39,418 nt of DNA. Source: Clostridia bacterium (GTDB lineage Bacteria; Bacillota_A; Clostridia; Christensenellales; Aristaeellaceae). Positions 31,427 to 39,418 of this stretch are shown here, in pieces. The notes beneath the pieces are model-generated. The model saw only the letters and a program-made list of their open reading frames with translations. It had not been told where the DNA came from and did no database searches. Every line of letters starts with the position of its first letter. Positions within the stretch are counted from its first letter, which is position 1. The translations under genes were made by a program, and so were the position numbers. Location of the stretch: assembly GCA_025997215.1 (NCBI GenBank), contig BNUH01000026.1, positions 1 to 39,418 on the forward strand, read 5' to 3'.

Positions 31427-32611
31427 CTAGGCCAGCGCGAGCGCGTCCGCGTAAAGCGGCGACATCGCGCGTAAACGTTCAACAATGCGCGGTAATTCAT
31501 ACAAAACCTTATCCACGTCGGCCTCGGTATTCTCGTCGCCCAGCGTCAGCCGCAGCGAACCGTGCGCTATCTCGTGCGGCAGCCCGATCGCCAACAGTAC
31601 GTGCGAGGGATCCAGCGAGCCGGACGTGCATGCCGAACCGCTCGACGCCGCGATGCCCGCCAGATCCAGCGCGAGCAGCAGCGATTCTCCCTCGACATAC
31701 CGGATGGAAACGTTGACGTTGCCGGGTAAGCGTTGGAATCTGTCGCCGTTCAACCGGACGTCGGGGATGCGTTCCAACAATCCGTCGATCAGCCTGTCGC
31801 GCAATGATTGGATGCGCGCCGAGGTTTCAACCACACGGGCGGTGGATGATTCGATCGCCGCGCCCAGGCCGACGATGTACGGCACATTCTCCGTACCCGC
31901 GCGGCGGTTGTGTTCCTGCGCGCCGCCGTGCATGAACTGCTCGATCCGCACGCCCTTCCTGATGTATAGCACGCCGATCCCCTTTGGGCCGTGGAGCTTA
32001 TGCGCGGATAACGACAGCATATCCACGCCCAGCGCCTTCACATCCACGGGCAACGCGCCGACGGCCTGCACCGCGTCCGTATGGAATAGCGCGCCATATT
32101 CATGCGTAATCGCCGCTAATTCCGCGACTGGCTGGATCGTACCGATTTCATTATTCGCCATCATAATGCTGACGATTGTAGTATCGGGACGAATCGCCGC
32201 CGCGAGCGATGCCGTCTCAACAATCCCGCGCTCATTGACGGGCAGGTACGTGACCTCGAAGCCATTCTTCGTCAGATACTCACACGTGTGGAGCACGGCG
32301 TGGTGCTCGATCGCGCTGGTGATAATGTGGCGGCCCTTCTTAGTATTCCGCAGCGCCGCGCCTTTTATCGCCCAGTTGTCGGATTCCGTGCCGCATCCGG
32401 TGAAATATATCTCCTCGGCGGAGGCGTTCAGCGCGCGCGCGGTCTTAACCCGCGCGTCCTCGACAGCCCTGCGCGCCTCCCGCCCATAACTGTAAACGCT
32501 CGACGGGTTGCCGAATATCTCTGTGAAATACGGCAGCATTTGCGCGGCGACTTCCGGCTTTACGCGCGTGGTCGCGGCGTTATCCAAGTAGACGCGGTTG
32601 TTATCGCTCAT
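31427..32611 (-). CDS. iscS: Cysteine desulfurase IscS, 394 aa
   Basis: Provides persulfide sulfur to IscU. N-terminal [15 protein letters not shown], His104 in [11 protein letters not shown] Lys205 in [12 protein letters not shown], and the mobile-loop Cys328 in [17 protein letters not shown]. The SGSACTSG loop is the class I type that works with IscU, unlike the window's other desulfurase. Its ATG overlaps the iscR stop (ATGA), indicating translational coupling. Length is typical. Confidence 0.96.
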   Translation of the reverse strand: MSDNNRVYLDNAATTRVKPEVAAQMLPYFTEIFGNPSSVYSYGREARRAVEDARVKTARALNASAEEIYFTGCGTESDNWAIKGAALRNTKKGRHIITSAIEHHAVLHTCEYLTKNGFEVTYLPVNERGIVETASLAAAIRPDTTIVSIMMANNEIGTIQPVAELAAITHEYGALFHTDAVQAVGALPVDVKALGVDMLSLSAHKLHGPKGIGVLYIRKGVRIEQFMHGGAQEHNRRAGTENVPYIVGLGAAIESSTARVVETSARIQSLRDRLIDGLLERIPDVRLNGDRFQRLPGNVNVSIRYVEGESLLLALDLAGIAASSGSACTSGSLDPSHVLLAIGLPHEIAHGSLRLTLGDENTEADVDKVLYELPRIVERLRAMSPLYADALALA

Positions 32612-33051
32612 ACCGTTACCTCGCTTAGAACTGTATTGTTTGTATTACTATCTGTTAATAATAACTCTGCCAGAGTGGTATTATCGAGCACGTTCTGGAT
32701 AGCCTGATTCAACTTTTCCCAAAGCGCGCGCGACGGACACTCGCCCGCTCGCGAACATGCGTCCGGCTCCATCACGCAATCCGTCAGACGCACTGGGCCT
32801 TCCAGCGCGCGGAGTATCCCGCCGACCTGGATATCCTCCGGCGGCTGGGTCAGCTCATACCCGCCGGACGCGCCTCGCGCGCTCTTAACCAGCCCGGCGC
32901 GGCGCAATGGTGCGATCAGCTGCTCCAGGTACTGCTCAGGCACATCCTGACGCTCGGCGACCAGGCGCAGCGGCTGCGGGCCTTCGCCGTAAGCCAGCGC
33001 GAGGTCGAGCATGGCGTGGATACCGTATTGGCTGCGGGTGGAGAGTTTCAT
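32608..33051 (-). CDS. iscR: Rrf2-family Fe-S-sensing repressor IscR, 147 aa
   Basis: Start set at [10 protein letters not shown], the usual family N-terminus; the frame extends upstream but through the promoter region. Winged-helix DNA-binding domain at residues 1-70 ([33 protein letters not shown]). Three cysteines, Cys92, Cys99 and Cys105 ([17 protein letters not shown]), are the cluster ligands. It probably represses its own operon when clusters are sufficient. The upstream palindrome at 33081-33099 fits this. The stop overlaps the iscS start by 4 bases. Confidence 0.94.
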   Translation of the reverse strand: MKLSTRSQYGIHAMLDLALAYGEGPQPLRLVAERQDVPEQYLEQLIAPLRRAGLVKSARGASGGYELTQPPEDIQVGGILRALEGPVRLTDCVMEPDACSRAGECPSRALWEKLNQAIQNVLDNTTLAELLLTDSNTNNTVLSEVTV

Positions 33052-33080
33052 GACAGTAACCCCCATCAGGCGGTAATAAT

Positions 33081-33099
33081 TCCGACTGTTTTCATCGGA
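33081..33099 (-). promoter_or_regulatory. Putative IscR operator
   Basis: Inverted repeat TCCGA-N9-TCGGA at the expected transcription start. With flanks it reads ATA-TCCGATG-AAAAC-AGTCGGA, close to the IscR type 1 consensus ATASYYGACTRWWWYAGTCRRSTAT (the centre and AGTCGG half fit, the other half less well). Confidence 0.6.
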
Positions 33100-33100
33100 T

Positions 33101-33129
33101 ATATTATACCACCGGACGGAGGTTGTCAA
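33101..33129 (-). promoter_or_regulatory. Sigma-A promoter of the isc operon
   Basis: On the minus strand TTGACA (33129-33124), 17 bases, TAATAT (33106-33101), within TATAATATAT. The operator lies directly downstream. Confidence 0.8.
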
Positions 33130-33156
33130 CCATTATTTTAGTGTTAAGGAATAAGT

Positions 33157-34212
33157 TTACGGTTCGAGCATAATCCGCCCCTGCACCGCTCCCGGCGTCT
33201 TGAATCGCTCGAACGCCTTGGCCGCCTTGCTCAACGGCATCACGGCTGACACCAATTCGTCGTCAAAGCGCAGCGTACCTTTCGCGAACGCGTGTGCGGT
33301 CAGTTCCCATTCCTTCCCGGGGAAGGGTGCGGAGTAACTCATCCAGCTGCCGGTCAGGTGGAATTCCTTGCGGTTCATCAGTTCCCACTGCGCCGGCTCA
33401 AACGTCAGCGGTGTATGCGGCGTGCCGATGAAGCACACCGGCGCGTGGTTGCCCGCCAATTCAAACGCCAACCGCATCGTCACGGGCGAACCCGCCGTCT
33501 CGAATACCGCGCCGAAGCCTCGGCCATCGGTCAACGCTTTAACATCTTCTTTATAACTATCCGTGCGCGTGTTGATGCCATAATCCGCGCCTAGTTTCAT
33601 AGCCAGCGCCAGGCGGCTGTCCTCCAAATCGAATACGGTGACGGTCCGCGCGCCAAAGATTCTGGCCCACTGCGCCGTGAACTGGCCGATCGTGCCGCCG
33701 CCCAGCACGGCAACATTTTCGCCGCCCTGCATGCCGCTTAGCTTCACGCCGTGGATGGCTACGGTGGAAGGCTCAAACATGGCGCCTTGTATAAACGATA
33801 TGGAATCATCAAATGTTACCGCGTTCGCCTCTGGCAGAGCGACATATTCCGCGAACGCGCCGTACTTCCGCGAACCGATGAAACTATAATGTTTGCATAA
33901 TGAATAATCCCCGCGTGCGCAATCGTCGCAGCGCATACACGGCAGCAGCGGCGCGCCAGCCGCGCGCTGGCCAATATGGACGTGCGAGACGCCTGCGCCA
34001 ACAGCCTCAACGATTCCGGAGAATTCATGGCCCAGAACGATCGGGTAATTATGCGCGCCGTGGTGCAGCACTCGCGGGATGTCGCTGCCGCAGATGCCGC
34101 ACGCCTTCACTCGAATCAAAACCTCGCCCGGCTCTGCGGCGGGTTTGGGTATATCTTCGTAACGTATATCCTCGTTGCCGTGCAGTACGGCGGCCTTCAT
34201 CGTTTCTGACAT
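33157..34212 (-). CDS. Zinc-dependent polyol dehydrogenase, GatD-like, 351 aa
   Basis: Medium-chain dehydrogenase. Catalytic zinc region CGICGSDIPR (Cys41) and GHEFSG (His62, Glu63); structural zinc cysteines at 92, 95, 98 and 106 (PCMRCDDC...C); NAD-binding VLGGGTIGQF (171-176). The blocks GAHNYPIVLGHEFSG and GSWMSYSAPFPGKEWE closely resemble E. coli galactitol-1-phosphate 5-dehydrogenase. Start at 34212 (second of two ATGs; AAGGAG is 5 bases away). Last gene of the four-gene operon starting at 37582. The polyol or polyol phosphate substrate is unproven. Confidence 0.88.
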   Translation of the reverse strand: MSETMKAAVLHGNEDIRYEDIPKPAAEPGEVLIRVKACGICGSDIPRVLHHGAHNYPIVLGHEFSGIVEAVGAGVSHVHIGQRAAGAPLLPCMRCDDCARGDYSLCKHYSFIGSRKYGAFAEYVALPEANAVTFDDSISFIQGAMFEPSTVAIHGVKLSGMQGGENVAVLGGGTIGQFTAQWARIFGARTVTVFDLEDSRLALAMKLGADYGINTRTDSYKEDVKALTDGRGFGAVFETAGSPVTMRLAFELAGNHAPVCFIGTPHTPLTFEPAQWELMNRKEFHLTGSWMSYSAPFPGKEWELTAHAFAKGTLRFDDELVSAVMPLSKAAKAFERFKTPGAVQGRIMLEP

Positions 34213-34235
34213 CATGGCTCCTTATAGAATCATCA

Positions 34236-35702
34236 TTATACCATCATATCCTGCAGTCGGTCGTACAACCCACGGTATTTGACGTAAGCGCCGTCATAAG
34301 CGGCGGCCGCGTTTGGGTCGGGATGGTGAACCCGTTTGATGGAGACGATCCGATCAGCCGCCGCAGCCTCACTGGGATACAGCCCGACTCCCACGCTCGC
34401 TAGGATCGCCGCGCCCAGCGTGGTCGCGGTATCGGCGTCGGGCACCGCTATGTCGCAGCCCACGGCGTCCGACTTGATCTGCGTCCATACGCGGCTGTTG
34501 GCCGCGCCGCCCATCGCGCGTAGTTCGCCGAAATCTGCGCCTGCTGCACGCGCCACCTCTAGGTTATGGCGAAGTGAAAACGCTACACCTTCCATGCACG
34601 CGCGAATCAGATGCGCACGGCTCTTCGCATAGTTCAATCCGTAGAATACTCCTTGCGCGTTCGGATTCCATATCGGCGAACGCTCGCCCGCCAGGTATGG
34701 TAGGAATACGAGGCCATCCGAACCGGGCGCTATCGTCGCGGCCGCCTCGCTCATTTCCTCGAATGACAACTCCGGACACACCGTCTCGCGCAGCCAACGC
34801 AGCGCGCCGCCGCCGCCGACCGAACCGCCTTGCAACAGCCACAGTCCTGGCACGACGTGCCGGCTCAATATCAGCCGTGGATCCGCCGCATACTTATCGA
34901 TGCATAAGCTCATCCCACCTGCCTGACCGCCCTGCTCCTGGGTCTGGCCGGGACGGACTACGCCCGCTCCAAGCGTGCCGCATGCCGCGTCCAACCCGCC
35001 CGCGACGACGGGAATTCCGACGGGCAAGCCCGTGGCACGCGCCGCTTCCGGCGTGACGCGGCCGATCACCCCGTCGCATGGCATGGGTTCTGGCAGCAGC
35101 GACGGCGGGAGATACAACTCGCGCAGCATGTCCGCGTCCCAGCGGTCGCGGCGCATGTCGAAGCACTGCAGCCCGTAACCTTGCGATACGTCCTGCGACA
35201 ATTCCCCCGTCAAACGGAATCCGATGAATGAATTCGACTGGAGTACCTTCGAGGTTTGGTTGAATATATCAGGCTGGTGCCGCCTTAGCCACAGTATTTT
35301 CGGCAATGTGTAGCTTGGCTGGGTCGGGTTGCCGCATAGATGGAACAGCCGCTCCTGCCCAATTATGCTGTCGATTTCCGCGCACTCGGCGGCGGCGCGC
35401 GTATCCATCCAGATCGGGCAGTCGGTCAGGACGCGCCCGCCATCATCGATGAATACCGCCGACCAACTCTGTCCTGCAATGCCTATGCCTACGACGTCCA
35501 GCGCTTCAGGCCGCTCCGACAGCCGTTTCAGCGCGGAACATACTGCTTCCCACCAGCCGTCGGGATGCTGCTGAACCCAGCCGGGCCGCGGCATTTGGAC
35601 AGGATACGGCTCTGATTCCTGCGCCAATACCGCGCCGCTCTCATCGAATAGCGCGGCCTTGACCGCCGATGTGCCTATGTCCAGGCCGATCAGCGCGGGC
35701 AT
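34236..35702 (-). CDS. FGGY-family carbohydrate kinase (xylulokinase-like), 488 aa
   Basis: Phosphorylates a sugar or ketose with ATP. ASKHA fold signs: ALIGLDIGTSAVKAALFDES at the start, GIGIAGQSWSAVFID near residue 75, the catalytic-Asp region VVAGGLDAACGTLGAG around 240, FLPYLAGERSPIWNP near 330, and the adenosine motif MGGAANSRVWTQIKSDA near 410. Length is standard. AAGGTAAG upstream; the ATG follows the aldolase stop by one base, so translation is coupled. With a dehydrogenase and a class II aldolase as neighbours it may make a ketose phosphate that the aldolase splits. Confidence 0.9.
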   Translation of the reverse strand: MPALIGLDIGTSAVKAALFDESGAVLAQESEPYPVQMPRPGWVQQHPDGWWEAVCSALKRLSERPEALDVVGIGIAGQSWSAVFIDDGGRVLTDCPIWMDTRAAAECAEIDSIIGQERLFHLCGNPTQPSYTLPKILWLRRHQPDIFNQTSKVLQSNSFIGFRLTGELSQDVSQGYGLQCFDMRRDRWDADMLRELYLPPSLLPEPMPCDGVIGRVTPEAARATGLPVGIPVVAGGLDAACGTLGAGVVRPGQTQEQGGQAGGMSLCIDKYAADPRLILSRHVVPGLWLLQGGSVGGGGALRWLRETVCPELSFEEMSEAAATIAPGSDGLVFLPYLAGERSPIWNPNAQGVFYGLNYAKSRAHLIRACMEGVAFSLRHNLEVARAAGADFGELRAMGGAANSRVWTQIKSDAVGCDIAVPDADTATTLGAAILASVGVGLYPSEAAAADRIVSIKRVHHPDPNAAAAYDGAYVKYRGLYDRLQDMMV

Positions 35703-35703
35703 T

Positions 35704-36534
35704 TCAAGTCTTACCTTCGCTGCCGCATACGCGAATCCAGTCCTCGGCGCGCGCTTTGACAGACGCGCGTCCGGCTTTAAGGTAAACTTTAGGATCGATT
35801 ATATCGTCATGACCGATCAGCGCAGCGCGCGCGCCTTCCGTGAACGCGATGCGCAGTTCCGTCGCGACGTTCACCTTTCGGATACCGTGAGCGATGCATT
35901 CACGCACCTGACCGGCGGATATGCCGGACGTGCCGTGCAGCACGATGGGTACGGGTACGCGCCGGGCTATGACATCCAACAGCTCGACGTCCAACCTCGG
36001 TTCGGACTTATACACGCCGTGCGCCGTGCCGATGGCCACAGCCAGCGCGGATACGCCCGTCAGCCGCGCGAATTCTACAGCCTGATCAGGATCGGTCAGC
36101 GCGGCTTGGGCGGAATGGCCGTCCTCCTTGCCGCCGACCGCACCGATCTCGCCCTCGACGGGCACGCCGCCCGCCATCTCGACGGCGCGGCGGGTCAGAT
36201 CCACATTCTCATCAAAGGGCAGCCTCGATCCGTCGAACATGACGGACGTGTAGCCTGCGTCCAAGCAAGCGCGGACGCGTTCAAGCGAATCCCCGTGATC
36301 CAGGTGCAGCGCGATGGGCACCGACGAGGCCTTGGCCAGCGCGTGCACGATCCCAGCGAATACGGCAGGCGGCGAATACTTCAGCGTGCCGGACGTGGTC
36401 TGGATGATCACCGGCGAACGCAGCGCCTCGGCCGCCTCGACGACGGCCTGCGCCATCTCCATATTTTCGACATTAAACGCGCATACGGCCCACGGCTCGC
36501 GCGGCAGGATGTCCGTTAACTTAACTAGCGGCAA
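35704..36534 (-). CDS. Class II ketose-phosphate aldolase, GatY/KbaY/FbaA-like, 276 aa
   Basis: Zinc-dependent aldolase cleaving a ketose phosphate to DHAP plus an aldehyde. Catalytic Asp79 and zinc His80 in ALHLDHGDS, zinc His172 in IGTAHGVYK and His200 in VLHGTSGI; the loop VEGEIGAVGGKED fits the tagatose/fructose-bisphosphate group. At 276 aa it is close to GatY/KbaY. It starts 10 bases after the URO-D-like gene and ends one base before the kinase. The natural substrate could be a 1-phosphate made by the FGGY kinase, since no phosphofructokinase-like enzyme is present here. Confidence 0.93.
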   Translation of the reverse strand: MPLVKLTDILPREPWAVCAFNVENMEMAQAVVEAAEALRSPVIIQTTSGTLKYSPPAVFAGIVHALAKASSVPIALHLDHGDSLERVRACLDAGYTSVMFDGSRLPFDENVDLTRRAVEMAGGVPVEGEIGAVGGKEDGHSAQAALTDPDQAVEFARLTGVSALAVAIGTAHGVYKSEPRLDVELLDVIARRVPVPIVLHGTSGISAGQVRECIAHGIRKVNVATELRIAFTEGARAALIGHDDIIDPKVYLKAGRASVKARAEDWIRVCGSEGKT

Positions 36535-36544
36535 CTCTATCCTC

Positions 36545-37582
36545 CTAACGTCCGTGGGAGTGCGCGGCTTTCAGTATCGCCAGAAAACCCTCGAACGGCA
36601 CGTATTCTGGTACTGAATTCCCAGTACCCAGCGCGTAACCGCCGCGATCCTTCGTGCGATCGAGCATCGCCTCGGCGCGCGCTTGAACCTTATCAGGTTC
36701 AGAACGGCACACGAAATCCATATCCATACCGCCGAGAACGGCGATGCGTCCGGCCATGCGCTCGTACGCCTCTTCGACCGGGATAATTTTGTCCTCATAA
36801 GAATGCCGCGCGTCAAAGCCGATATCATCGATGACATCGTCCAGGATTTTGTCAAACGCGCCGCAGGAGTGGAGCATGCATGGCTTGCCATTCCGGTGAG
36901 CGACCTCGACAATCCGCTTATGCCACGGGAATACAAATTCCCTCATGTCATCCGTGCTTAAAAACGTCTGGGTGTTGAATCCCCAATCGTCGTTTGAGCA
37001 GAGGAATCCAACGCTGTCGTAACCCGCGACACCTTCATAATATTTGAGCAGCAGCGAACCCACTTTATCCACTATAGCCTTGACCAATGCGCGATCCTCG
37101 TAGAGCATATAGCACAGATTGTCATATCCTGTCAGCGCAATAACATTCTCCAGCACACCGCCGGGACCCATGACCATGGCCTTCATACCCTCCGGCATGA
37201 CGGTATCCAGTTTGGCGTAGTGGGACACGTCGTAGTTGTCCGGATCATCCCATTGGTAGGCCTCGAATTCGGCCCAGTTGGTGATGTCGTTCGCGTCGTT
37301 GAGCGAGGTGGTGCGCTTCTGATCCCGGTGATGCTGCGCGAAGTGGAAACCGCTGGCGTGCGTCGTTACATAATCATAACCAGCTTTCGTGAACGCTTCA
37401 GCAACCCAGCCGAACCACGCCAGCATGCCGGGATCCTTGGGCTGAGGCTTACCCGACAGGCGTTCGTACAGCGGACCGTTCATGAACAGTTCAAACAACA
37501 CGGGGCGGTCAGAGCGCTGCTTGGCCAGCACTTTGAGCATCTGTGAGAAGTCGGGCGCCTTAAAGCTGGGCAGTTCCGGCAT
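36545..37582 (-). CDS. URO-D / MtaA-like superfamily protein, 345 aa
   Basis: Uroporphyrinogen-decarboxylase fold, but clearly not HemE. The C-terminal half has PCMLHSCGAFDKILDDVID, with the H-x-C zinc-type motif of corrinoid methyltransferases (MtaA/MtbA), then GFDARHSYEDKIIPVEEAYE and IAVLGGMDMDFVCR. Such COG0407 proteins often occur as the first gene in clostridial sugar or aromatic-ether catabolic operons without a known role; they may be demethylases. It is the first gene of the operon with aldolase, kinase and dehydrogenase, and no corrinoid protein is nearby. The ribosome binding site is weak (AAAGCGGGA). Confidence 0.87.
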   Translation of the reverse strand: MPELPSFKAPDFSQMLKVLAKQRSDRPVLFELFMNGPLYERLSGKPQPKDPGMLAWFGWVAEAFTKAGYDYVTTHASGFHFAQHHRDQKRTTSLNDANDITNWAEFEAYQWDDPDNYDVSHYAKLDTVMPEGMKAMVMGPGGVLENVIALTGYDNLCYMLYEDRALVKAIVDKVGSLLLKYYEGVAGYDSVGFLCSNDDWGFNTQTFLSTDDMREFVFPWHKRIVEVAHRNGKPCMLHSCGAFDKILDDVIDDIGFDARHSYEDKIIPVEEAYERMAGRIAVLGGMDMDFVCRSEPDKVQARAEAMLDRTKDRGGYALGTGNSVPEYVPFEGFLAILKAAHSHGR

Positions 37583-37668
37583 ATCGATCCCGCTTTCTAT
37601 GATGGAATTTTGCTTAATGACAATTTGTGCGTATTCGTATTATTCGACGCTAAGGCCGCAGTTCCTGC

Positions 37669-37697
37669 TTGACATGTAACCAAATCGGCGTTACTGT
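37669..37697 (+). promoter_or_regulatory. Tentative promoter of the GpsA-like gene
   Basis: TTGACA (37669-37674), 17 bases, TACTGT (37692-37697), followed by ATACG. The -35 is perfect and the -10 poor. Confidence 0.4.
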
Positions 37698-37719
37698 ATA
37701 CGGGTTAGGGGTGAGTGAA

Positions 37720-38763
37720 TTGTCGAATATACTGATCCTGGGCGCGGGCATGATGGGCAGCGCGATGAGCCTGCCCGCGAGTGATAATAACAATTCTGTC
37801 CGTATAATGGGTACGCCGCTGGACGACGCGATCATCAGCCACGCGCGCTTAACCAATACCCACCTGACCATGAAACGCCCGCTGCCGCAGGGCATAGACT
37901 TCGAAATGTTCAGCGAGGCCGGGCTGGACGGCGCGCTTGCATGGGCGGACATGTTGATTTGCGGCGTGTCTAGCTTCGGCGTGGATTGGTTCGGTGAGAC
38001 GGTCGTACCTCGCGTGCCGGATAAGCTGCCTATACTTTCCGTTACAAAAGGATTATTGGATAATAACGACGGCACACTGACGCCGTTCCCGCGCGTCTGG
38101 GCGAACCGGACGGAGAAGCCGCTCTCGTTTAATGCGATCGGCGGGCCTTGCACCAGCTATGAATTGGCGGACAGGCGGCATAGTTCGGTGGTATTCTGCG
38201 GAGACGATATAACTATTCTTAAAATGTTAAAGTCCGCACTGGAGACTGATTATTATCATATAAGCCTATCCACCGATGTGATGGGCGTCGAGTGCGCCGT
38301 CGCGCTAAAGAATGCCTTTGCGCTGGCTGTGACGCTCACTGTGGGCATGACCGAGCTGACGGACGGCGAAGGCTGCACGCTGGCGTACAACCCGCAGGCC
38401 GCGCTGTTCGGCCAATGCGTTCGGGAGATGTCCCGCGTGCTGGAGTTGGTCGGCGCGCCGCAAACCAATCTGGTGTATGGCGTGGGCGATCTTTATGTAA
38501 CTATATACGGCGGCCGCACGCGGTTGTTGGGGACTTTGCTCGGACGCGGTTTGACGTTTGACGAGGCTATCAAACGCCTGGACGGTGTGACGCTGGAATC
38601 GGTCGTCATCGCCAAGCGTGTCGCTCACGCGATCCGGCTGATGGCGGAGGCTGGAACCGCCGACCTTACGGCCTTCCCGCTGCTGATGCATGTGGACGCG
38701 CTGCTTAATGGTGCGGTAAATTTGCCTATACCATGGCGGGCGCTTGAGACGGAAACATTATAG
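37720..38763 (+). CDS. GpsA-like NAD(P)-dependent sugar-phosphate dehydrogenase, 347 aa
   Basis: Rossmann motif ILILGAGMMGSAM at the N-terminus. GpsA-type active-site block VECAVALKNAFALAVTLTVG with the catalytic Lys, then VGDLYVTIYGGRTRLLGTLLGRG, the counterpart of the GDL-x-x-T region. The middle (LSVTKGL) also matches glycerol-3-phosphate dehydrogenase. Start set at TTG 37720 (AGGGG 8 bases upstream); GTG 37711 is the alternative. It is divergent from the catabolic operon, so the two are probably regulated together. It may act on glycerol 3-phosphate from DHAP or on another sugar phosphate of the pathway. Sequence drift and location suggest it is not the housekeeping GpsA. Confidence 0.85.
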   Translation: MSNILILGAGMMGSAMSLPASDNNNSVRIMGTPLDDAIISHARLTNTHLTMKRPLPQGIDFEMFSEAGLDGALAWADMLICGVSSFGVDWFGETVVPRVPDKLPILSVTKGLLDNNDGTLTPFPRVWANRTEKPLSFNAIGGPCTSYELADRRHSSVVFCGDDITILKMLKSALETDYYHISLSTDVMGVECAVALKNAFALAVTLTVGMTELTDGEGCTLAYNPQAALFGQCVREMSRVLELVGAPQTNLVYGVGDLYVTIYGGRTRLLGTLLGRGLTFDEAIKRLDGVTLESVVIAKRVAHAIRLMAEAGTADLTAFPLLMHVDALLNGAVNLPIPWRALETETL

Positions 38764-38769
38764 TAAAAT

Positions 38770-38802
38770 AAAGGGTTCGGAGGGTGGCCTCCGAACCCTT
38801 TT
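38770..38802. terminator. Bidirectional terminator between convergent genes
   Basis: Perfect 14-bp arms AAAGGGTTCGGAGG / CCTCCGAACCCTTT around the loop GTGG, lying 7 bases past the GpsA-like stop and 18 bases past the collagen-like stop. T-runs on both sides are short. Confidence 0.85.
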
Positions 38803-38820
38803 AGTCGGTTGACTAAGTTA

Positions 38821-39418
<598 letters not shown>

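Overview
The window looks like chromosome of a Gram-positive, Clostridia-like Bacillota, probably an uncultured lineage. Supporting signs are strong Shine-Dalgarno sites, frequent GTG/TTG starts, clean sigma-A promoters with 17-bp spacers, an IscR-IscS-IscU operon, an smpB-ssrA pair, paired LplB/YtcP-type permeases, a Firmicutes-style type I toxin leader and a collagen-like gene. The genes are GC-rich with a few AT-rich islands. The assignment is inference; no rRNA or other decisive marker is present.

Layout. 1-2050: accessory region with a partial gene, three small phage- or island-like genes and paired palindromes, lying exactly against the 3' end of ssrA. 2053-2996: ssrA (tmRNA, tag ANNEYSALPMAA) and smpB with promoter and terminator. 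3025-6520: an ABC transporter of the TrpXYZ-like class (ATPase, permease, binding protein) and a small lipoprotein, the last two under related promoters. 6584-9571: an aldo/keto reductase with C-terminal Fe-S cysteines, a stand-alone cysteine desulfurase and a small membrane protein. 9681-22531: a rightward cell-surface cluster with a zinc-ribbon membrane protein, a 2169-residue B-repeat protein, a DUF368/PopT-type lipid carrier translocase and two exported proteins; three of these share an Ig-like plus OB-like C-terminus. 22846-25431: three leftward paralogues of a family I do not recognise, with a MITE-like inverted-repeat element among them. 25605-27547: two sugar-type ABC permeases without binding protein or ATPase.

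27589-28130 holds what I consider the most interesting locus: a compact type I toxin-antitoxin-like module. It has a toxin-like small ORF with a typical leader, and two antisense RNA genes on the opposite strand, each with promoter and terminator. One antisense RNA overlaps the toxin 3' end. The other is made from a displaced copy of the toxin translation start that lacks exactly the ATG. The toxin leader is also repeated, inverted, at the 5' end of the first antisense RNA.

28257-30365 is an AT-rich GGIVG-repeat (beta-helix-like) protein. 30439-33129 is a TIGR04086-like membrane protein and the iscR-iscS-iscU operon with an IscR-like operator. 33157-38763 is a sugar or polyol catabolic cluster: dehydrogenase, FGGY kinase, class II aldolase, URO-D-like protein and, on the other strand, a GpsA-like dehydrogenase. 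38821-39418 is the 3' part of a collagen-like gene on the minus strand with 45-bp repeats.
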